The translations under genes and the position numbers were made by a program. Of a stretch of 64,000 nucleotides of DNA, positions 58,947 through 64,000 are shown piece by piece. A model generated the notes under the pieces. That model had not been told where the DNA came from, did no database searches, and was given only the letters and a program-made list of their open reading frames with translations. How positions within the stretch are numbered: position 1 is the first letter of the stretch; each line of letters begins with the position of its first letter. The stretch is from assembly GCA_032207245.1 (NCBI GenBank), contig CM063500.1, positions 79,340,625-79,404,624 on the forward strand, read 5' to 3'. This DNA comes from Pardosa pseudoannulata. Lineage: Eukaryota; Arthropoda; Arachnida; Araneae; Lycosidae.

Positions 58947-61900
58947 ATTTATATATATATTTGTTTATTTGTCTATTTATATATTTGTTTATATATTTCA
59001 ATATAAAATACGAAAAGTTGGTTAAAAAATGAAATAATTTTCGATCTACTGAGATTTAACTGAATAACTAAATTTACGCGCAAAACGTCCGCTCCCGGTA
59101 GTATTCTGCTTCGAAATGTACCCGCACACAATGTGTTAAAGTAACTCATATTTAAATAAAGGTGTAAACTTTAATTTTACATTAAAATAATTTAAAATTT
59201 GTTGTGCCTAGGATTAATTAACTATGTTAAATGTGACATCAACAATTATTTAAAAAAATTTAAAATGATAACGGAAAGATAAATAATTTTTATTTTAATT
59301 ATAATTAAAAAGACATACCAAATTCATGGAAAATAAGAATTTAAAATTTTATTGTAAAATATCTAAAGTATTTTAATATACTTAGGCTGATTCATTAGAT
59401 AACAAGCATATATTCAAATATGGAAATTTTCAAACAAATTTATTTATTAAATTTTTTTAAAATTTTACGTATAGTTTAAAAATATAGTTTTGAGGGAGAT
59501 GTGTATGTGATACTTAATATTTTTTATTACTCGATCTATAACTTGCATTCTAAAAAGAATTTTTCAGCTTTTTTAAATATGTCGAAAATTAAAGGCAGAT
59601 AAATCATTTGTTATGGAAATATTTCTCATATATTAAATCCGAGAATCATTACGTGTTGAATACCATTTGAGAAAGTAGTAATATGGCTTTTTATTTTTCT
59701 TTCCAGCCTTTCCACGATGCTGAATTTGAGAGATACCAGAAGTATGGGAAAATATATGGGTGAGCTCTATTTTTCACTCATGATTTATTTCTCTTATATC
59801 CCTTAATCCTTTACAGTGTTCTATTAACCCTTACAATTGGGATCATTAGTTTTGTTACTGTCTATGTATGTATAAGGTCCGGCTATTAATTTCCGTAACT
59901 GTAGGAGAACGAAGAGCCGGAAGATGGCTCTAATGATTGCATACCGAAGAGCGTTTTCTTGCGCATGTGCAGTGCAATCGGCGTTATTCTAAAGTTAGTG
60001 GTTCTCGTGGAAAGGTGCATTAAAACGTAGCTCTTAAATTCCTGTTGTTAAAGTGAAAATGGAGCAAAGAATTAACATTAGGTTTTGCTTTAAATTGGGC
60101 AAGACAGTTGTGGAAACCTACGAAATATTAGAACAAGTTTACGGCGAGGAACCATTATCCCGCTCAAGAACTTTTGAGTGGTTTAAACGCTTTCGGGACT
60201 TGAACGAAAGCATCGAAGATGATCCACACACGGGTCTGCCGCAGTAACGTCACTATTAAATAGCATTCCATAAGAGGACTTTAAAACTTCTTTGCGAAAT
60301 TTGTACAGCCGAGCACAAACGTGCATTACGGCTGATGGGGATTACTTCGAATCATATTAAATGGCTATGTGTTTAACCTTTTTTTTTTCTTCTGAGTTAT
60401 TCCATGAGTCATGGAAATTAATAACCGGACCTTATAGATACATTCACATACACTGAATTGCCACTGAATTAGGGACACCTACGTAACGAGTTGGGCCTCC
60501 TGTGTCCTTGATAACGGCTGCCACACGACGAGGCATAGATTCAACAAGTTCCTGGAAACGTTCCATGGGAATGGGTTGCCAAATATTGTCTAAACCTGCC
60601 CATAATTCAGTAAGGTTCGTTGGTGCAGTGTAATTGCCTTTCACGCCTTGTTCCAAAACATCCCAAAGATGTTTAATAGGATTTAAGTCTGGGCTTCTAG
60701 GTGGCAAATTTATGACAGAAAAGTCAGAGGAAGGCTCATCCAACCAGCCAGTAGCCAACCAGGATTTGTGAGAGGTACAGTTGTTTTGCTGGAAAATTCC
60801 ATTATCGTGCGGATAACAGAACAGCTTAAACAGATGGAGGTGATCATCCCGAAACTCTACGTACCGAATTACATTGAGATAGGCTGCTACATGCACCCAA
60901 GATCCCAAACAGTGCCCTCCCCCAAACACCCCACACCATGATTGAGCCACCATGCCCTTGTACAGTTCCAACCTGGCATGCAGGATCCATGGCTTCTTGA
61001 GCCTGACGCCACATCCCCAGCCTTCCGTCGGCGTTAAGTATTCGGGAATCGAGATTCATCACTCCATGTTAATCATCAAGCAGAATAATAGGGCATTCTG
61101 CAGAAGGTGCAGAATTTTTCTCATGTTCAGGCGTTCTTTCAGAATTTACAGCACAATCGTATGCACACATCCTGTCTTTAGGACTAGCTCACGAATCGTT
61201 TGGTATCGATCACTGTCCATTAGTCGGCAACAGAATGCATTTCTGCATCGCTGACACTAGGACGACCTGGCAGATTCATGTCTGCCACATTTTAGCGTCC
61301 TTCATTGAAGGCTTTTACCCATCTTGCTACAGTTCTGTAAGACAATGCAGATTCCCCGCAAGCCTCTTGAAGCCCTAGATGACATTGTCGTGATGTACGA
61401 CCTCTGGCACATTGAATTTTTATCCATTTTCGTTGTTCTTGTTTTGAAAACGTCCTGACAACACTTACTTTAGACCGCAAGCTAATACAAGGATCAGTTC
61501 TTCGCGTCACTCCGCATTTGTATGACGTAGGAAGGACGAGTCTTTTTGCTGAGAGGTAAGGTAGGTATGTAGCTTACGTGTGGTATACGCGACATTCTTT
61601 GGTTTTGTTGTGTAGCGTTTTTACAGCAGTGTTGCCACTATTAAAGTTTCAACCCTCGTATATTGTTTATTATAATGTATTTATGCTGGTTTATGATTTT
61701 TATTTTACAGGCATTATGAAGGTAACAGAGCTTTGCTGTCTGTGGGAGACCCTGAGTTACTTCGCTACATACTCGTAAAAGATTTTCATGCTTTTAGTGG
61801 AAGACGGGTAGGTTGTTTGAGAAAATGAAAAGTATTATTTTTCATGTAGTAGAATCTCATATTGCCCGGCTGATTAACTAACTGACCGGCTGGTAAACTG

Positions 61901-63663
61901 TCTTGTGATATTCACAAACGCGCAAATTGACGCATAGACACACAGATATATATGAGGGTAATCCCTCTTAACACTCTTTCAGTGTTAAAAAAAGTTATAG
62001 GTGGTCTAAGGTGCTTCATTAGAAGAGGGTACCCTTTGGTGTCTTTGGCGACTATTATTGGCACGGAGAGCACCGATATAATAGAATTACGTACAATTAT
62101 TTAATTAATAAATACCACTTACAAGATTTTTAAATTTCTGTAAAACAAACACGCGATTAATGATCTGTTTTTTGCCAAATAATTTGGCTTCATTTTTCCT
62201 TCGCGAAACTTTTGTGTGTTTGGAATTTTGCATACGGAGATGGGTAAGTATATACTTTTACGAACATATGCACTTAAAAATCAATAAAAATATATTGTAT
62301 AGCAAAAATAAAAGAGTCAAACAATTAAGACAGAGAAGTTCCATTTAATTTTTTATATAAAAATATATATTTGTATTAAAACTTTTCTTTCAAACGACAG
62401 AAACAATTTGGGAGATTAGAAAAACTGATACAGTAGAACCTTGGTATAACGACCCCTGTGGGACCAACATCATATGGTCGTTGTAACAAATTGAAAAAAT
62501 AATAAAAAAAATGAGCAAAGAAATGATGCAACAGTACATACCTAGAGAACACTTCTATTTATTTGTATTTCCATTACTGAATTTTTGAAAAAAAGTCTTT
62601 GATTGATGCTTTTCAAGTTCATTTGGGAATTTTTCATTATCACAGATTTCATACCCGTTAGATTTTGAAGGAAATCTTCAGAATTAAATTGTCCTTCAAA
62701 ATATTGACGCAAGGCATTGACTGCATTGAAGGCTTCCTTTTCATTCACTGTTTCAAAAGCTGGGCTGATTTCTTCTCCGTCGTTGGAATCGAATGGAAGT
62801 TGCATCAGAGTACAATAATTTTGAAATGGCCCACTTGCTTATGAGTTCTGAGGGCTAAAATTGACGGTCTCTCTAACGAAAAATAATACGCTTGGGGTCA
62901 TTGTAATGATTAAAAATTAACAATATCCCTATGGAAAAATAATTGGGACTTTATAAGATAGTCGTTCTAACGAAGGGTCGTTGTATCGTGCGGTCGTTAA
63001 TAAGAGGTTCTATTGTATATATATGTTAATGTGCAATATTATCGAGGAAATACATTACGAGGGGATACTGGATTTTTAACACAATTACTAACTACTTAGA
63101 ATTTTTGTATTGATTGAAAAAACCAAAAATATTTTCTTTGGTACCACGGAACTTCTTATTTATTCTTTGGTACCAAAATGGTTCCAAAGAATATTTTCTT
63201 TAGTACCAGTTTGGTACCAATAACGTTATACAAATCTTATGGCCCACTTGCTATGAGTTCTGAGGGCTAAAATTGACGGGCTCCTAACAGAAAAATAATA
63301 CCTTGGGGTCAATGTAAATGATTAACAATTAACAATATCCCTATGGAAAAATAATTGGGACTTTAAAAAGATAGGTTTAACTGTACGTTGTGAATTCATT
63401 TCTTTTTTCTATTTTTTTAATAAAGCATATAAAAACCTGTTATGCATGAAAATAGTTTTAACTGCTATATAATACTGCATTTCTAGTAATAATAAGTATA
63501 TACATCTCTAAACCTGATGAATGTTTGCTGTTAAATTTCCATCTAGAAATTCGAATGCGGTGACAAAATGACAAACAGCATGTTGTCTATGCTGCAAGGA
63601 GAAGATTGGAAAAGAGTCCGTACGATTGTCACGCCAACTTTCACCACAGGCAAACTTAAAAAA
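52753..63663 (+). CDS. Microsomal cytochrome P450 (CYP3-clan-like), 5' part
   Basis: A haem-thiolate monooxygenase anchored in the ER membrane; arthropod CYP3-clan members often detoxify. Coding exons seen are 52753-52856, 57455-57551, 59707-59759, 61711-61807 and 63547-63663. They join in frame to 156 residues and the gene runs off the right edge. Residues 18-34 form the signal anchor ([13 protein letters not shown]), followed by [17 protein letters not shown], the Pro-rich hinge. Then [25 protein letters not shown] sequence precedes the helix C WKRVR (138-142), whose Trp and Arg contact the haem propionates. The I-helix, ExxR and haem-Cys motifs lie beyond the window, so the family cannot be finalised. 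Exon 1 has a second copy at 52977-53068. Confidence 0.9.
52977..53068 (+). CDS. Duplicate first exon 1b of the P450 gene
   Basis: It is nearly identical to exon 1a from the [11 protein letters not shown] block on and encodes [20 protein letters not shown], then the same anchor. It keeps ATG, reading frame, phase and donor GTAAGA. It starts 212 bp after the corresponding point in 1a. It could serve as an alternative first exon with its own promoter, or be skipped; it has no splice acceptor of its own that I trust. Confidence 0.6.
53301..53481 (+). mobile_element. tRNA-derived SINE (family A), plus
   Basis: Perfect 12-bp target duplication CATATCTGCTAA (53289-53300, 53482-53493). Tail AAACCAAACCAAACC. 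It interrupts one tandem unit. Confidence 0.93.
54159..54335 (-). mobile_element. tRNA-derived SINE (family A), minus
   Basis: Perfect 14-bp target duplication GAAAAACTGATAAG (54145-54158, 54336-54349). It interrupts a later tandem unit. Confidence 0.93.
55021..57454. other. Rest of P450 intron 1
   Basis: It includes a patch of alternating CG (55465-55480) with a NRF-1-like motif at 55472-55480, and otherwise no exon I can support. An ATG at 56951 opens a short hydrophobic frame but ends after 20 codons without a donor. Confidence 0.35.
57455..57551 (+). CDS. P450 coding exon 2
   Basis: Residues 35-67: [20 protein letters not shown], then [13 protein letters not shown], the linker and Pro-rich hinge. 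Acceptor TTTCTTAG, donor GTACTT. Confidence 0.9.
58578..59135. mobile_element. Complete TTAA-family piggyBac-like MITE in P450 intron 2
   Basis: It is 558 bp flanked by TTAA (58574-58577, 59136-59139). Ends CACATTTTATGCGGGACAC and the inverted GTACCCGCACACAATGTG match at 17 of 19 positions. Near one end, the palindromic ACTAGTAC occurs twice, and a (TA)n tract (58878-58941) marks the centre. It is the reference full-length copy for the fragments at 47392-50422. Confidence 0.92.
59707..59759 (+). CDS. P450 coding exon 3 (53 bp)
   Basis: Encodes [17 protein letters not shown] and two bases of G85. Acceptor CTTTCCAG, donor GTGAGC. Both phases fit and the YGKIYG motif is typical of the P450 A-helix/beta-1 region. 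Confidence 0.9.
59873..60434 (+). mobile_element. mariner deletion derivative in P450 intron 3
   Basis: It is 562 bp, with inverted ends TAAGGTCCGGCTATTAATTT and AAATTAATAACCGGACCTTA and TA duplications (59871-59872, 60435-60436). It retains the start of a mariner transposase, then a scar, then a tail resembling the mariner C-terminus ([11 protein letters not shown] near 60324-60356). The catalytic centre is deleted. Confidence 0.92.
60053..60247 (+). pseudogene. mariner transposase N-terminal fragment
   Basis: A 64-residue intact open frame encodes the DNA-binding helix-turn-helix ([19 protein letters not shown], then [14 protein letters not shown]) and stops after DDPHTGLPQ. It has ATG with G at +4 and no frameshift. 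As a product it could bind mariner termini without catalysing transposition; that is speculation. Confidence 0.8.
60444..61510 (-). pseudogene. Tc1-like transposase, frameshifted and catalytically altered
   Basis: Minus-strand pieces in order: helix-turn-helix with [14 protein letters not shown] (61292-61510), a middle part with [10 protein letters not shown] (60844-61062) and the C-terminal part (60444-60971). In the latter the second catalytic Asp reads Asn (NNCTSHK) and the Glu reads Lys ([13 protein letters not shown]). The spacing is again 36. The 175-residue C-terminal frame is still open despite losing both residues. Confidence 0.85.
60450..61560 (-). mobile_element. Second Tc1-like (36-residue spacing) transposon, degraded
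   Basis: The left part begins near CACTGAATTGCCACTGAATT (60450). No matching inverted terminus is found near 61560, so the right end is uncertain or lost. It encodes a full but frameshifted transposase on the minus strand. Confidence 0.75.
61711..61807 (+). CDS. P450 coding exon 4
   Basis: Residues 85-117: [20 protein letters not shown], then [12 protein letters not shown], the B-helix region. Acceptor TTTTACAG, donor GTAGGT. Confidence 0.93.
62431..63015 (-). mobile_element. Tigger/pogo-like element in P450 intron 4
   Basis: It is 585 bp, with ends CAGTAGAACCTTGGTATAAC and the inverted form ending GGTTCTATTG, and TA on both sides (62429-62430, 63016-63017). It is the sister of 41596-42366. 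A partial duplicate of its interior (GGCCCACTTGC...GGGACTTTA) follows at about 63240-63370. Confidence 0.85.
62542..62805 (-). pseudogene. Tigger-like transposase fragment, second copy
   Basis: Minus strand: [20 protein letters not shown], then [19 protein letters not shown]. It lines up with 41827-42045, and includes the [11 protein letters not shown] part missing from that copy. Confidence 0.5.
63130..63226. repeat. Clustered TTTGGTACCA palindromes
   Basis: Motifs TTTGGTACCA, TTTAGTACCA and TGGTTCCAAAGA recur in both orientations with ATATTTTCTTTG between them, so the stretch can fold. Confidence 0.7.
63547..63663 (+). CDS. P450 coding exon 5 (helix C)
   Basis: Residues 118-156: [20 protein letters not shown], then [24 protein letters not shown] is the conserved helix C WxxxR; SPTFT-like PTFTTGKL is typical of the CYP3 clan. 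Acceptor ATCTAG, donor GTAAGT. The gene continues past the window. Confidence 0.94.
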
Positions 63664-64000
63664 GTAAGTAAGAAGCAGAAAAAATATTTTTATATTTTGT
63701 TCAATATTTCGTCCATTGAAATAGCTGACAAGAAAATAATAATTTCTCTTTCTGTTTGGAATAATGTATTTGAAAAAGTTGAAAACAAGTGCAAAAATTT
63801 TGTTTAATCCTCTCATTTACTTATTATATGAAAAACTAATAATACATTTAATTTAAATTTTTTATAAAAATTTGTTTAAAATATTTTTAACTATTTGAAA
63901 AATTTTATGTAAATTCTTTAACAATTGAAATTTTATATTAAAATTTATAAAAGTGTTTTTGAAAACTGAATAAATTGGAAGATTTTTCTCCAGTCGCCTT

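Noticed and set aside
58829..59032. Open frame over the centre of the TTAA MITE
   Set aside because: It is a translation of the (TA)n core of the element.
59824..59850. Another TTAA element starting TTAACCCTTACAATTGGG
   Set aside because: No matching inverted end was found, so only a single terminus-like sequence is present.
60952..61254. Plus-strand 100-codon frame in the second Tc1-like element
   Set aside because: Antisense of the transposase; no independent support.
1..64000. CRISPR array, operon or bacterial insert
   Set aside because: There are no regularly spaced short direct repeats with unique spacers; genes have spliceosomal introns throughout.

Overview
This window is AT-rich animal nuclear DNA. 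Three protein-coding genes, all on the + strand, are broken into short exons with GT/AG splice sites and separated by long introns full of transposable elements. The protein families (a ZnT1-type zinc exporter, DNMT2/TRDMT1, a CYP3-clan-like cytochrome P450) and the mobile elements (mariner, Tc1-like with DD36E spacing, Tigger/pogo-like, several hAT families, TTAA-flanked piggyBac-like MITEs, a BEL/Pao remnant, tRNA-derived SINEs) suggest an arthropod. My guess is a chelicerate such as a spider, but this is inference and not proven by the sequence.

Layout. 1-6.4 kb: intergenic, holding a hAT element (4961-5937), a G-quadruplex-like run and a possible upstream noncoding exon. 6472-16265: a complete SLC30A1/ZnT1-like gene, 8 coding exons, 420 residues, with four hAT insertions and a retrocopy-like fragment in its introns. 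16.3-25.8 kb: intergenic with LINE debris and a possible DNMT2 promoter. 25849-42536: a complete DNMT2 gene, 8 coding exons, 358 residues with all diagnostic motifs; its introns carry a TTAA MITE, a SINE, a BEL/Pao deletion derivative, a hAT inside a SINE, and a Tigger element ending 63 bp before the last exon. 42.5-52.4 kb: a transposon graveyard with a Tc1-like element, a Tigger-like element, a nested cluster of TTAA elements, a 444-bp-arm inverted repeat and a tandem segmental duplication. 52753 to beyond the right edge: the 5' part (156 residues) of a microsomal P450 whose first exon is tandemly duplicated and followed by a 214-236 bp satellite-like array.

The three genes are not functionally linked as far as the sequence shows: cellular zinc efflux, tRNA cytosine-5 methylation and microsomal oxidation are separate housekeeping or detoxification roles. 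The main interest is structural. The 47-55 kb region preserves a readable insertion history: target-site duplications, internal empty sites and an inverted duplication that give a relative order of events. I did not find a convincing new multi-gene system. The best novelty candidates are the TTAA composite with its inverted duplication, the SINE family with five copies carrying 11-14 bp target-site duplications, and the duplicated P450 signal-anchor exon.
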